Origin: Streptomyces abyssomicinicus
Lineage (GTDB): Bacteria > Actinomycetota > Actinomycetes > Streptomycetales > Streptomycetaceae
Length of the DNA: 64,000 nt
NCBI RefSeq assembly: GCF_008974245.1
Contig: NZ_BBZI01000015.1
Location: forward strand, 1 to 64,000
Direction of reading: 5' to 3'
In this document: positions 7,835 to 16,946 of the stretch, in pieces
Layout: each line of letters starts with the position of its first letter
Position numbering within the stretch: position 1 is the first letter of the stretch
Notes under the pieces: generated by a model
Databases searched by the model: none
Told to the model about the DNA's origin: nothing
What the model saw: only the letters and a program-made list of their open reading frames with translations
Translations under genes and position numbers: made by a program

Positions 7835-8494
7835 GTGAACAAGGCGCAGCTCGTAGAAGCGATTGCCGACAAGGTCGGTGGCCGTCAGCAGGCCGCCGAC
7901 GCGGTGGACGCGGTCCTGGACGCCATCGTCCGCGCGGTCGTCGCCGGGGACCGGGTGTCGGTCACCGGTTTCGGTTCCTTCGAGAAGGTCGACCGTCCGG
8001 CGCGCTACGCCCGCAATCCCCAGACGGGGGAGCGGGTCCGGGTCAAGAAGACCTCCGTGCCCCGCTTCCGCGCCGGCCAGGGCTTCAAGGACCTGGTCAG
8101 CGGCTCCAAGAAGCTCCCGAAGAACGACGTCGCGGTGAAGAAGGCCCCCAAGGGCAGCCTCACGGGCGGCGCCTCCGCCACCGTGAAGAAGGCCGCGGCC
8201 AAGAAGACCACCGCCGCGAAGAAGGCCTCCGCCGCCAAGACCACGGCGGCCAAGAAGACCACGGCCACCGCCAAGAAGACCACCGCGGCCGCCAAGAAGA
8301 CCACGTCGGCGACGGCGAAGAAGACCTCGGCCGCCGCGAAGAAGACCACCCCGGCGAAGACCACGGCCACCGCCAAGAAGACGGCCGCCAAGAAGGCTCC
8401 GGCCAAGAAGGCCGTGGCCAAGAAGGCGCCCGCCAAGAAGTCCACGGCGCGCAAGACCACCGCGAAGAAGACCACCTCGCGCGGCGGCAAGTAG
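7835..8494 (+). CDS. hupS: HU-family nucleoid protein with lysine-rich tail (HupS)
   Basis: The 219-residue protein has an HU domain in residues 1-95 (MNKAQLVEAIADKVGG, VSVTGFGSFEKVDRPARYARNPQTG split across strands), including the RNPQTG arm that inserts into DNA. The rest is a histone-H1-like tail of repeated KK, KKTTA and AKK units rich in lysine, alanine and threonine. HupS is the sporulation-linked HU of Streptomyces that compacts spore nucleoids. I chose the GTG at 7835 because GAAGGGGAAG lies just upstream and the HU fold starts there; the frame is open from 7754. Confidence 0.95.
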   Translation: MNKAQLVEAIADKVGGRQQAADAVDAVLDAIVRAVVAGDRVSVTGFGSFEKVDRPARYARNPQTGERVRVKKTSVPRFRAGQGFKDLVSGSKKLPKNDVAVKKAPKGSLTGGASATVKKAAAKKTTAAKKASAAKTTAAKKTTATAKKTTAAAKKTTSATAKKTSAAAKKTTPAKTTATAKKTAAKKAPAKKAVAKKAPAKKSTARKTTAKKTTSRGGK

Positions 8495-8527
8495 GAACGC
8501 CACGCGCCTTCGGGGCTGCTCACGCGC

Positions 8528-8559
8528 CGGGCCGGACTCCTCCCAGGAGCTCCGGCCCG
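8528..8559 (+). terminator. Terminator after hupS
   Basis: A long hairpin: CGGGCCGGA plus CTCCT pair with AGGAG plus TCCGGCCCG, with one bulged C and a 3-nt CCC loop. It also faces the end of the minus-strand gene at 8608. Confidence 0.75.
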
Positions 8560-8607
8560 CAGCGCGTCACGGGCCGTCCGCGCGGTCCGGAGGGCCCGCC
8601 GCGGGGT

Positions 8608-8820
8608 TCAGAAGGTCTGCAGGGTCACCAGGGTGATCCGCGGGGCACCGCCGGCCGCAGGGGCGTCCGCCACCTCCAGGCGCACCCGCTGGCCCGGGCG
8701 CAGCAGCAGCAGCCCGCCCGCGTCGAAGGCGGCGGCGTCGAAGGGGACCGGCGTGCCGTCGTCGAGGAGCACCTGACCGGTGCGGGTGTCCGGGTCGAAG
8801 GTGTAAGCGGTGGCATGCAT
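8608..8820 (-). CDS. Small cold-shock-like protein (70 aa)
   Basis: The 70-residue product MHATAYTFDPDTRTGQV... looks like a minimal cold-shock/S1-type beta barrel: the FDPDTRTGQVLLDDGTPVPFD stretch mirrors the strand pattern of CspA, but the RNP aromatic motifs are weak. Nucleic-acid binding is therefore only a guess. It is downstream of cofC on the same strand, with 24 nt between them, and probably shares its message. Confidence 0.7.
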   Translation of the reverse strand: MHATAYTFDPDTRTGQVLLDDGTPVPFDAAAFDAGGLLLLRPGQRVRLEVADAPAAGGAPRITLVTLQTF

Positions 8821-8844
8821 GGCGTCAGGGTACCGGCGTGCCGC

Positions 8845-9486
8845 TCAGGGGCCGGCCGGCAGCAGGAGCGCGGCCAGCACGGCCGTGCGCGGGCCCACCC
8901 CCAGTGCCAGGGCGGCCCGCAGGTCGGCGGCGGTGTCCACGTCCTGGCGCACCGAGTCCACGTCCGCCGGCAGCAGCTCGACGGCGCCCGAGGCCGCGTG
9001 CCGGGCCCGGGAATCCTCCCCGAATTCCGGACGCAATTCCCGGCCGGGCGAAGCCGCCAGCAATGTCGTCCCGATTCCCGCCGCGTCCGGGAGAAAGGCC
9101 CGGGGGAATTCCGCCGCCGCTTCCAGGACGCGGGCCAATTCCGCCGGCCGCAGTGCCGGGAGATCCGCGTTGAGCGCGGCCACCGCCCCGCCGGGCCGTG
9201 CCCGGCGGGCCACCGAGGCGCCGTGGGCCAGGGCGGCGTTCAGACCGCCGCCCGACGTGGCCTCCGGTACGACGCGCGCCCCCAGGGCCCCCAGTTCCCG
9301 TGCGGCCAGGGCGTCGTCCGTGACTACCGCCACATCGCGTACCTCGGGGCAGGCCAGTACGGCCGCCACGGTGTCCTGCGCGAACGCGAGCGCGAGGCCC
9401 GGCCGCAGCCCGTCCGAGGCGGCGTCCGACAGCCTGCTCTTGGCCCGCGCGAGGGGCTTCAGGGGGATGACCAGGGTCCAGTGCAC
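8845..9486 (-). CDS. cofC: 2-phospho-L-lactate/PEP guanylyltransferase of F420 synthesis
   Basis: The 213-residue product opens with WTLVIPLKPLARAKSRL, the phosphate-binding loop of CofC/FbiD, and retains VVTDD and ALNADLPAL. The enzyme guanylylates phosphoenolpyruvate or phospholactate to start assembly of the F420 side chain. The GTG at 9486 has GAAGGAC 9 nt upstream and begins right at the conserved strand; the long upstream frame is antisense. It is divergent from the acyltransferase gene, with 214 nt between them that hold no clear regulatory element. Confidence 0.88.
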   Translation of the reverse strand: MHWTLVIPLKPLARAKSRLSDAASDGLRPGLALAFAQDTVAAVLACPEVRDVAVVTDDALAARELGALGARVVPEATSGGGLNAALAHGASVARRARPGGAVAALNADLPALRPAELARVLEAAAEFPRAFLPDAAGIGTTLLAASPGRELRPEFGEDSRARHAASGAVELLPADVDSVRQDVDTAADLRAALALGVGPRTAVLAALLLPAGP

Positions 9487-9700
9487 GCGTGTTCGTCCTT
9501 CTCTCGACGCCGACATTGTCCCCCCGCGGGTCCGGCGACAGGGCGACGGCGGCCGTCGGACGGGGCGTACGGTGTTCTCGACAGACGGTCGGCCCGGGGC
9601 CACACTTGTGCGACCCACGACCGGCCGAATCCGAAGAACCAGGCCCCCGCCCCGTACGGCTCCCCGTACGGCCCGGAGTGCCCAAGAGGAAGGTGTGCGC

Positions 9701-10486
9701 GTGCCTCGCCGCAGAATCGGCTTCTGGTACCGCTTCGCAGCGGTCATCGCAAAACCGCCGCTGGTGCTTCTGCTGAAGCGGGACTGGCGAGGAATGGAGA
9801 ACATTCCGGCCGAGGGCGGCTTCATCACCGTGGTGAACCACATTTCGCATGTGGACCCGCTCGTCTACGCGCACTACCAGTACAACACCGGCCGGCTGCC
9901 GCGCTTCCTCGCCAAGAGCGGACTGTTCAAGAAGGGCTTCGTCGGCGCCGTCATGCGCGGCACCGGGCAGATCCCCGTCTACCGGGAGTCCACCGACGCG
10001 CTCAGCGCCTTCCGCGGCGCCATCGACGCCGTGGAGCGCGGCGAGTGCGTCGCCTTCTACCCCGAGGGCACCCTCACCCGTGACCCGGACGTGTGGCCGA
10101 TGACCGGCAAGACGGGCGCCGCCCGGGTCGCGCTGCGCACCAAGTGCCCGGTCGTCCCGGTCGCCCAGTGGGGGGCCAACGAGGTCCTGGCGCCGTACGG
10201 GAAGAAGCCGAGCCTGTTCCCGCGCAAGACGGTGCGGGTGACCGCCGGCCCGCCCGTCGACCTGTCGCGCTTCTACGACAAGGAGATGACGCCGGAGCTC
10301 CTCAAGGAGTGCACCGACGTCATCATGGACGCCATCACCCGCGAGCTGGAGCAGATCCGCGGCGAGAAGGCGCCCGAGGTGCGGTACGACCCCCGTGAGG
10401 TTCGCATCGAGCAGCGGCGCAGGGCGGCCCGGCAGGCCGCCGAGCAGGCCGGGTCCACCGCGTCGGGGGAGGGGAACGGCAGGTGA
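9701..10486 (+). CDS. PlsC-type 1-acyl-glycerol-3-phosphate acyltransferase
   Basis: A 261-residue acyltransferase with the catalytic H47-X4-D52 motif in VVNHISHVDP and the phosphate-binding PEGT at 121-124. It would transfer acyl chains to lysophosphatidic acid at the membrane. Two GTG codons are close together; the one at 9701 is 7 nt from AGGAAGG and is preferred over 9695. The gene overlaps gpsA by 4 nt (GTGA), so glycerol-3-phosphate supply and acylation are made from one message. Confidence 0.9.
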   Translation: MPRRRIGFWYRFAAVIAKPPLVLLLKRDWRGMENIPAEGGFITVVNHISHVDPLVYAHYQYNTGRLPRFLAKSGLFKKGFVGAVMRGTGQIPVYRESTDALSAFRGAIDAVERGECVAFYPEGTLTRDPDVWPMTGKTGAARVALRTKCPVVPVAQWGANEVLAPYGKKPSLFPRKTVRVTAGPPVDLSRFYDKEMTPELLKECTDVIMDAITRELEQIRGEKAPEVRYDPREVRIEQRRRAARQAAEQAGSTASGEGNGR

Positions 10487-11523
10487 CCGGACCCGAGACG
10501 GGCGGACCCGGTACGGCCGCCCCCGTGAAGGCGGCCGTCTTCGGCGCCGGTTCCTGGGGCACCGCCTTCGCGATCGTCCTCGCCGACGCGGGATGCGAGG
10601 TCACCCTCTGGGCGCGCCGTCCGGACGTGGTCGACGCGATCAACTCCACGCGGGTGAACGCCGACTACCTGCCGGGCGCCGAACTGCCCGCGGGGATCCG
10701 GGCCACCACCGACCCGGCCGAGGCGGCCCGCGACGCCGACTTCACCGTGCTCTCGGTCCCCTCGCAGACCCTGCGCGGCAACCTGGCCGCCTGGGCGCCG
10801 CTGCTCGCCCCCGGCACCGTGCTGGTCTCCCTGATGAAGGGCGTCGAGCTGGGCTCCGCGATGCGGATGAGCGAGGTGGTCGCCGAGGTCGCCGGGGTGG
10901 GCCCCGGGCGCGTCGCCGTGGTCACCGGCCCCAACCTGGCCCGCGAGGTCGCCTCCCGGCTGCCCACCACCGCCGTGGTGGCCTGCGCCGACGAGTCGGT
11001 CGCCCGCCGCCTCCAGGCCGCCTGCCACACTCCCTACTTCCGGCCGTACACCAACACCGACGTGGTGGGCTGCGAACTCGGCGGCGCCGTCAAGAACGTC
11101 ATCGGCCTCGCGGTCGGCATCGCCGACGGCATGGGCCTCGGCGACAACGCCAAGGGCTCGCTGATCACCCGCGGGCTCGCCGAGACCACCCGGCTCGGGC
11201 TGGCCATGGGCGCCGACCCGCTCACCTTCGCCGGCCTCGCCGGCCTCGGCGACCTGGTCGCGACCTGCTCCTCGCCGCTCTCCCGCAACCACACCTTCGG
11301 CACCAACCTCGGCAAGGGGATGACGCTGGAGGAGACCATCGCGGTCACCCGGCAGACGGCGGAGGGCGTCAAGTCCTGCGAGTCGGTGCGCGACCTCGCC
11401 CACCGGCACGGGGTGGACATGCCCATCACCGAGACGGTGGTCGAGATCGTCCACGAGGGCAAGCCGCCGGTCGTCGCCCTCAAGGAGCTCATGGGACGCG
11501 ATCCCAAACCGGAACGCCGCTGA
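10483..11523 (+). CDS. gpsA: NAD(P)-dependent glycerol-3-phosphate dehydrogenase
   Basis: The 346-residue enzyme reduces dihydroxyacetone phosphate to sn-glycerol 3-phosphate for phospholipids. The Rossmann motif is G21-x-G23-xx-G26 in VFGAGSWGTAFA. The catalytic-domain signature CELGGAVKNVIGLAVGIADG and the GLGDLVATC segment are intact. It starts inside the stop of the acyltransferase gene. Confidence 0.97.
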   Translation: MTGPETGGPGTAAPVKAAVFGAGSWGTAFAIVLADAGCEVTLWARRPDVVDAINSTRVNADYLPGAELPAGIRATTDPAEAARDADFTVLSVPSQTLRGNLAAWAPLLAPGTVLVSLMKGVELGSAMRMSEVVAEVAGVGPGRVAVVTGPNLAREVASRLPTTAVVACADESVARRLQAACHTPYFRPYTNTDVVGCELGGAVKNVIGLAVGIADGMGLGDNAKGSLITRGLAETTRLGLAMGADPLTFAGLAGLGDLVATCSSPLSRNHTFGTNLGKGMTLEETIAVTRQTAEGVKSCESVRDLAHRHGVDMPITETVVEIVHEGKPPVVALKELMGRDPKPERR

Positions 11524-11591
11524 AGGACGCCTGGTCGGCCCCCTCGCGCGGGGCAGACCGGGCGAATCGTCCGTGTGCCCGACCGTGCCCG

Positions 11592-11620
11592 CTGACCTGT
11601 CCGGAACCAGCGGGTACGCT
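11592..11620 (+). promoter_or_regulatory. Candidate ddlA promoter
   Basis: CTGACC (11592-11597) and TACGCT (11615-11620) are 17 nt apart. The predicted start of transcription falls at or just before the ddlA ATG, so the message would be leaderless. Confidence 0.55.
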
Positions 11621-11629
11621 CAATCCGTT

Positions 11630-12799
11630 ATGAGCACCCAGAACCTCCCCCAGAGCCCTGAGCGGACCGCCGGGCAGCCGCAGCGCAAGCCGCGCGTCGC
11701 CGTCGTCTTCGGCGGCCGCAGCTCCGAGCACGGCATCTCCGTGGTCACCGCCGGCGCCGTGCTGCGCGCGATCGACCGGACGAAGTACGACGTCCTGCCG
11801 ATCGGCATCACCCGGGAGGGGCGCTGGGCCCTGACCGCCGACGAACCGGACCGGATGGCGATCACCGACCGCGTCGTCCCGGCCGTGGAGGAACTCGCCG
11901 AGTCCGCCGAGGGCGGCGTGGTGCTCCCCGTCGACCCGGCCAGCCGCGAGGTCGTCTACAGCGAGCCCGGATCGGTCTCCAAGACGCTGGGCGAGATCGA
12001 CGTGGTCTTCCCCGTCCTGCACGGCCCCTACGGCGAGGACGGCACCCTGCAGGGCATGCTGGAGCTCTCCGGCGTCCCCTACGTCGGCGCGGGCGTCCTC
12101 GCCTCCGCCGTCGGGCAGGACAAGGAGTACATGAAGCGGGTCTTCACCTCCTTCGGCCTGAAGGTCGGCCCCTACGTGGTGATCCGCCCCCGCGAGTGGG
12201 AGCTGGACCAGGCCGCGGCCCGCAAGAAGATCGTCGACCTGGCCGGCGACCACGGCTGGCCGCTCTTCGTGAAGCCGGCCCGGGCGGGCTCGTCCATCGG
12301 CATCACCAAGGTCGACGACCTGTCCGGACTGGACGAGGCCATCGCCGAGGCCCAGTTCCACGACCCCAAGATCATCGTCGAGGCGGCGCTGGTGGGGCGC
12401 GAGATCGAGTGCGGCGTCCTGGAGTTCGAGGACGGCCCGCGGGCCAGCGTCCCGGCGGAGATCCCCCCGGCGCAGAGCCACTCCTTCTACGACTTCGAGG
12501 CCAAGTACATCGACTCCGCGGCCGGCATCGTCCCCGCGCCGCTCACGCCGGAGCAGACGGCCGAGGTCCAGCGCCTGGCCGTCGAGGCGTTCGAGGCGGC
12601 GTCCTGCGAGGGGCTGGTGCGGGCGGACTTCTTCCTCACGGAGGAAGGGGAGTTCGTGATCAACGAGATCAACACGATGCCGGGGTTCACGCCGATCTCC
12701 ATGTACCCGCGGATGTGGGAGGAGTCCGGGGTGTCCTACACGGAGTTGGTCGACCGGTTGCTGCGGGCGGCGCTGCGGCGGCGGACGGGCCTGAGGTAA
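11630..12799 (+). CDS. ddlA: D-alanine--D-alanine ligase
   Basis: The 389-residue ATP-grasp enzyme makes D-Ala-D-Ala for peptidoglycan. The N-terminal GGRSSEHGIS, central HGPYGEDGTLQG, the ATP-binding FVKPARAGSSIGI and the metal-binding EINTMPGFT motifs are all present. The ATG at 11630 lacks a Shine-Dalgarno and lies 9 nt from a good -10 element. It is the last core gene before the carotenoid island; a terminator at 12931 closes it. Confidence 0.96.
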   Translation: MSTQNLPQSPERTAGQPQRKPRVAVVFGGRSSEHGISVVTAGAVLRAIDRTKYDVLPIGITREGRWALTADEPDRMAITDRVVPAVEELAESAEGGVVLPVDPASREVVYSEPGSVSKTLGEIDVVFPVLHGPYGEDGTLQGMLELSGVPYVGAGVLASAVGQDKEYMKRVFTSFGLKVGPYVVIRPREWELDQAAARKKIVDLAGDHGWPLFVKPARAGSSIGITKVDDLSGLDEAIAEAQFHDPKIIVEAALVGREIECGVLEFEDGPRASVPAEIPPAQSHSFYDFEAKYIDSAAGIVPAPLTPEQTAEVQRLAVEAFEAASCEGLVRADFFLTEEGEFVINEINTMPGFTPISMYPRMWEESGVSYTELVDRLLRAALRRRTGLR

Positions 12800-12930
12800 C
12801 GGTTCGCCTCGCGGGGCGCCGCCTCGCGGGGCGCCGCCTCGCGCCTCCGGCGTAGCCGCCCCCCCCGGGCCCCGCCGGGGGATCCCACGTGTTCCCGGGC
12901 CGCGGAGTCCCGCCCCTTCTCCCGCCCCAC

Positions 12931-12964
12931 GACGAACCGCCCGCCGCACCGCGGGCGGTTCGTC
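12931..12964 (+). terminator. Terminator after ddlA
   Basis: GACGAACCGCCCGC pairs perfectly with GCGGGCGGTTCGTC (14 bp, 6-nt loop), followed by GTTTCTCG. Confidence 0.8.
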
Positions 12965-13083
12965 GTTTCTCGTGCCCATCCTCCTTCCCCTTCGCCGCCC
13001 GGGATCCCCCGGCCCGGTCACCCGGACAGGGCCGGTGGGGTGACGCCGGGCCGGGAGGGCGCCCGGAGCGGGCAGGGATCAGC

Positions 13084-13112
13084 GCATCCATCCACCATCC
13101 CCCGGCCGAAGC
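13084..13112 (+). promoter_or_regulatory. Candidate LitS-type promoter of the crtE operon
   Basis: GCATCC (13084-13089), 17 nt, then CGAAGC (13107-13112), 40 nt before the crtE start. The same GCATCC-N17-CGAA layout occurs upstream of litA, and a close variant upstream of crtY. LitS is the sigma factor expected to read it; the consensus is inferred here. Confidence 0.45.
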
Positions 13113-13151
13113 ACTGGCGTGCAGCTGACCGAGAGTGAAGAGGGGTTGTGC

Positions 13152-14369
13152 ATGCTGGGACTGCGGCTCACGGTGGCCGAACCGGTCAGGCGGCTCGACG
13201 GCCCACGCGACGGCCCGGGCGACGACGGCCGGGGCAGCGACGGCCCAGGCGACGACGGCCGGGGCGGCGACGGCCCGCTCACGGCCCGGGAGGCCGTCCG
13301 GGCGGCCGAGACGGAACTCGCCGGCGTGCTGGACGACGCGCTGGCCAGGGCACGCGACACCGACCCCGTCTTCGCCCGCGACGTCGCCGACCGCCTCGCC
13401 GCGTTCGTGCGCCGCGACGGCAAGCGGCTGCGCGCCGCGTTCGCCTGGTGCGGATGGCGGGCCGTCGGCGGCACCGGCGACGCCGCGCCCGTGGCCCGCA
13501 CGGGCGCGGCCCTGGAACTCGTCCAGGCGTGCGCGCTGGTGCACGACGACGTGATGGACGGGTCGACGCTGCGCCGCGGCGGCCCGGCCCTGCACGTGGA
13601 GTTCGAGGAGGCGCACCGAGACGCGCGGCGGACGGCCGGCCCGCCGGGCACGTTCGCCCTCTCCGCCGCCGTGCTCGCCGGCGACCTGGCGCTGGCCTGG
13701 GCGGACGACCTGATGGCGGAGACGGCGCTCGGCTCGCCGCACGGACGGCGGCTGCTGCGTACCTGGCAGGCCATGCGGGGCGAGATGGTGGCCGGGCAGT
13801 ACCGGGACGTCCGCGCCCAGGCCACCGCCGCCTCGGGCCTGGACGAGGCGCTGACCATCGCCACCCTCAAGAGCGCCATGTACACGGTCGAACGCCCCCT
13901 CGCGCTGGGGGCGGCGCTGGCCGGGGCCGAGGGACCGGCCCTGGACGAGCTGCGCCGCGCCGGGCGCTGCGCGGGGCTGGCCTTCCAGCTCCGCGACGAC
14001 CTGCTCGGCGCGTTCGGCGACCCGGCGCTGACCGGCAAGCCGGCCGACGACGACCTGCGAACCCGCAAGCTGACCTGCCTGCTCGCCCTCGGGCTCCGGC
14101 TCGCCGAGGCCGCCGGCGACACCGCGGCCGCCGCCGCGCTCGCCCCGGACGCGCCGGCCGGGACGGACCAGGACGTGCGGCGGATGCGCGCCGCGCTGAC
14201 GCGGACCGGGGCGCGGGCCGCCGTCGAGGCGAGGATCGGGGAACTCGCCGTGACCGCCCTGCGGCACTTCGGCCGGAGCGGCGCCCACCCGGCCGTGCGG
14301 CGGGAGTTCGCCGAGCTGGTCGGCCGGGCCGCCGGGGTCACCCTCGCGGACACCGGGGAGGCGGCGTGA
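13152..14369 (+). CDS. crtE: Geranylgeranyl diphosphate synthase
   Basis: A 405-residue trans-prenyltransferase that extends FPP/IPP to GGPP, the carotenoid precursor. The first aspartate-rich motif is DDVMD at 132-136 and the second is RDDLLGAFGD at 281-290. The N-terminus (residues 17-42) holds an in-frame duplication, GDDGRGSDGP then GDDGRGGDGP, caused by a 30-bp direct repeat. I chose ATG 13152 because GAAGAGGGG lies 6 nt upstream; a GTG at 13119 is in frame but has no ribosome site. It overlaps crtI by 4 nt. Confidence 0.93.
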   Translation: MLGLRLTVAEPVRRLDGPRDGPGDDGRGSDGPGDDGRGGDGPLTAREAVRAAETELAGVLDDALARARDTDPVFARDVADRLAAFVRRDGKRLRAAFAWCGWRAVGGTGDAAPVARTGAALELVQACALVHDDVMDGSTLRRGGPALHVEFEEAHRDARRTAGPPGTFALSAAVLAGDLALAWADDLMAETALGSPHGRRLLRTWQAMRGEMVAGQYRDVRAQATAASGLDEALTIATLKSAMYTVERPLALGAALAGAEGPALDELRRAGRCAGLAFQLRDDLLGAFGDPALTGKPADDDLRTRKLTCLLALGLRLAEAAGDTAAAAALAPDAPAGTDQDVRRMRAALTRTGARAAVEARIGELAVTALRHFGRSGAHPAVRREFAELVGRAAGVTLADTGEAA

Positions 14370-15937
14370 GGACGGTACCGGGTCCCACGGACCACGTCGT
14401 CGTGGTGGGCGCCGGGCTCTCCGGCCTCGCCTGCGCGCTGCACCTGCTCGGCGCGGGCCGCCGCGTCACCGTCGTCGAACGCGACGCCGGCCCCGGAGGC
14501 CGGGCCGGCCGGGTCGGCCTGGGCGGATACGCGATCGACACCGGCCCCACCGTGCTGACCATGCCCCACCTGGCCGACGAGGCGTTCGCCGCGGTCGGCG
14601 ACAGCCTCCGCCACCACGTGGAGCTCACCCCCCTGCACCCGGCCTACCGGGCGGCCTTCGCCGACGGCAGCGCGCTCGACGTCCACACCGACGGCGCGGC
14701 CATGGAGGACGAGGTCAGGCGGTTCGCCGGACCGGCCGAGGCGGACGGCTACCGCAAGCTGCGGGAGTGGCTGGAGCGGCTGTACCGGGCCCAGATGCGG
14801 CGCTTCATCGACACCAACTTCGACTCGCCGTTCCAGCTCCTGCACCCGGACCTGGCGCGCCTGGCGGCTCTCGGCGGGTTCGGCCGCCTCGACCGGCGCA
14901 TCGGCCGGTTCCTCGCCGACCCCCGGCTGCGCCGCGTCTTCTCCTTCCAGGCCCTGTACGCCGGCGTCGCCCCGGCCAGGGCCCTCGCCGCCTACGCGGT
15001 GATCGCCTACATGGACACCGTGGCCGGCGTCTGGTTCCCGCGGGGCGGCATGCACGCGCTGCCCCGCGGGATGGCCGCCGCGGCGGCCGGCGCGGGCGCC
15101 GGGTTCCGCTACTCGTCCGAGGTGACCGCGCTGGAACGCGCCGCCGGCCGGGTCCGCGCGGTGCGGCTCGCCACCGGCGAACGCATCGCCTGCGACGCCG
15201 TGGTGCTGACCTGCGAACTGCCCGCCGCGCACGGACTCCTGGGGCGTGCCCCGAAGCGTCCGGTACGGCTGCGCCACTCGCCGTCGGCCGTCGTCCTGCA
15301 CGCCGGGACGGACCGCACCTGGGACTCGCTGGCCCACCACACCCTGTCCTTCGGCGCCGCCTGGGAGGACACCTTCGAGGAACTCACCCGTACCGGACGC
15401 CTGATGAGCGACCCGTCGCTGCTGATCACTCGCCCCACCACGCACGACCCCGGCCTGGCGCCGCCCGGCCGGCACCTCCACTACGTCCTCGCGCCCTGCC
15501 CGAACACCGCCGTCGGCCCCTCCGCGGCGGCCTGGCACGACCTGGGCCCCCGCTACCGGGACAGTCTGGTCGCCGAACTGGAGCGGCGGGGACTGGACGG
15601 GTTCGCGGACAGCGTCCAGGAGGAACTGCTCGTCACCCCGCTGGACTGGGCGGGGCAGGGCCATGCCGACGGCAGCCCCTTCTCCGTCTCCCACACCTTC
15701 GCCCAGACCGGCCCGTTCCGCCCCCGCAACCTGGTGCGCGGCGCGGAGAACGTGGTGCTGGCGGGCTGCGGCACGACCCCCGGCGTCGGGGTGCCCACGG
15801 TACTCATCAGCGGCAGGCTCGCCGCCGCCCGCGTCACCGGAGGGACCCCGCGCAGGACGTCCGTGCACCTTCCGCCGGCGCCACGCGCCGACCGGGCCGT
15901 CCCGCCGGCCCCGGCAGGTGTCCATGACGCGCCGTGA
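14366..15937 (+). CDS. crtI: Phytoene desaturase (lycopene-forming)
   Basis: The 523-residue FAD enzyme converts phytoene to lycopene. The dinucleotide motif is G15-x-G17-xx-G20 in VVVVGAGLSG, followed by the ERDAGPGGRAGR segment. The C-terminal carotenoid-desaturase signature NLVRGAENVVLAGCGTTPGVGVP is intact. Start GTG and crtE stop share GTGA. Its end overlaps the crtB start by 14 nt, so crtE-I-B are tightly coupled. Confidence 0.95.
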   Translation: MRTVPGPTDHVVVVGAGLSGLACALHLLGAGRRVTVVERDAGPGGRAGRVGLGGYAIDTGPTVLTMPHLADEAFAAVGDSLRHHVELTPLHPAYRAAFADGSALDVHTDGAAMEDEVRRFAGPAEADGYRKLREWLERLYRAQMRRFIDTNFDSPFQLLHPDLARLAALGGFGRLDRRIGRFLADPRLRRVFSFQALYAGVAPARALAAYAVIAYMDTVAGVWFPRGGMHALPRGMAAAAAGAGAGFRYSSEVTALERAAGRVRAVRLATGERIACDAVVLTCELPAAHGLLGRAPKRPVRLRHSPSAVVLHAGTDRTWDSLAHHTLSFGAAWEDTFEELTRTGRLMSDPSLLITRPTTHDPGLAPPGRHLHYVLAPCPNTAVGPSAAAWHDLGPRYRDSLVAELERRGLDGFADSVQEELLVTPLDWAGQGHADGSPFSVSHTFAQTGPFRPRNLVRGAENVVLAGCGTTPGVGVPTVLISGRLAAARVTGGTPRRTSVHLPPAPRADRAVPPAPAGVHDAP

Positions 15938-16946
15938 ACTCGACGCCGCCCGGATCACCGACCCCGCGCTGCGCGCCGCCTACACCCGGTGCCGCCGGCT
16001 CAACGCCCGCCACGGCCGCACCTACTTCCTGGCCACCCGGCTGCTGCCGGTGGAACGCCGGTCCGCCGTGCACGCGCTGTACGGGTTCGCCCGCCGGGCC
16101 GACGACCTCGTGGACGACCTCGACGGGCCCCGGACGCCCGCCGAGCGCGACGCGGCGCTGCGGCGCCTCGAGACGGACCTCGCCCGCGCCCTGCGGACCA
16201 GGACGGGGCGGACCGGGACGGGGCGGACCGGGACGGGGGACGATCCGGTGGTCCGGGCCGTCGCCGACACCGCCGGGCGGTACGGCATCGGGCACCCGCT
16301 GTTCGCCGACTTCCTCACCTCGATGCGCAGCGACCTGCACGTCACCGACTACCCGACCTACGCCGACCTGCGGACCTACATGCACGGGTCGGCCGCGGTG
16401 ATCGGGCTGCAGATGCTGCCCGTGCTCGGCACGGTGGCGCCCCGCGAGGAGGCGGCCCCCTACGCGGCGGCCCTCGGGGAGGCGTTCCAGCTCACCAACT
16501 TCCTGCGCGACGTGGGCGAGGACCTGGACCGCGGCCGGATCTACCTGCCGGCGGACCTCCTCGGCGCGCACGGGGTGGACCGGCCGCTGCTGGAGTGGAG
16601 CCGCCGCACCGGCCGCACCGACCCGCGCATCCGGGCCGCCCTGCTCGCCGCCGAGGCGCTGACCAGGCAGGTCTACCGCGCGGCGGAACCCGGCATCGCG
16701 CTCCTCGACCCGCGGACCCGCCCCTGCGTGCGCACCGCCCACACCCTCTACGGCGGGATCCTCGACGCGATCGCCGACCAGGGGTACGCGGTGCTGCACC
16801 GCCGCGCCGTGGTGTCCGCCGGACGGCGCGCCGTCACGGCGGCCGCCGGACTGGCACAGATCGCCGGCGCGCGGGCCCGCGCCCGCACCGCACGCCGCGC
16901 ACCCCGCCCGGGCGCGGCGCTCTCCTGGAAAGGACCCGTCGAGTGA
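15924..16946 (+). CDS. crtB: Phytoene synthase
   Basis: The 340-residue squalene/phytoene synthase condenses two GGPP to phytoene. The first aspartate motif is D60-D61...D64-D65 in RRADDLVDD; the second is in FQLTNFLRDVGEDLDRGRIYLP, read in two parts. A short tandem GTGRT repeat lies around residue 90-98, from a repeated GGACGGGGC unit. The ATG at 15924 is preferred; GTG 15918 is also in frame. Confidence 0.95.
   Translation: MTRRELDAARITDPALRAAYTRCRRLNARHGRTYFLATRLLPVERRSAVHALYGFARRADDLVDDLDGPRTPAERDAALRRLETDLARALRTRTGRTGTGRTGTGDDPVVRAVADTAGRYGIGHPLFADFLTSMRSDLHVTDYPTYADLRTYMHGSAAVIGLQMLPVLGTVAPREEAAPYAAALGEAFQLTNFLRDVGEDLDRGRIYLPADLLGAHGVDRPLLEWSRRTGRTDPRIRAALLAAEALTRQVYRAAEPGIALLDPRTRPCVRTAHTLYGGILDAIADQGYAVLHRRAVVSAGRRAVTAAAGLAQIAGARARARTARRAPRPGAALSWKGPVE

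Larger units (their letters stand above)
12800..13151. other. Gap between ddlA and crtE (left edge of the carotenoid island)
   Basis: It starts with two tandem copies of a 15-bp GC-rich unit (CGCCTCGCGGGGCGC core), then holds the ddlA terminator at 12931 and the crtE promoter candidate at 13084. I see no direct repeat, tRNA or integrase scar marking an insertion point. Confidence 0.5.

Noticed and set aside
12800..13083. Attachment site or integrase scar at the left edge of the carotenoid island
   Set aside because: No tRNA, integrase or matching direct repeat is seen at either edge; the short tandem GC repeat is not repeated at 26150-26214.
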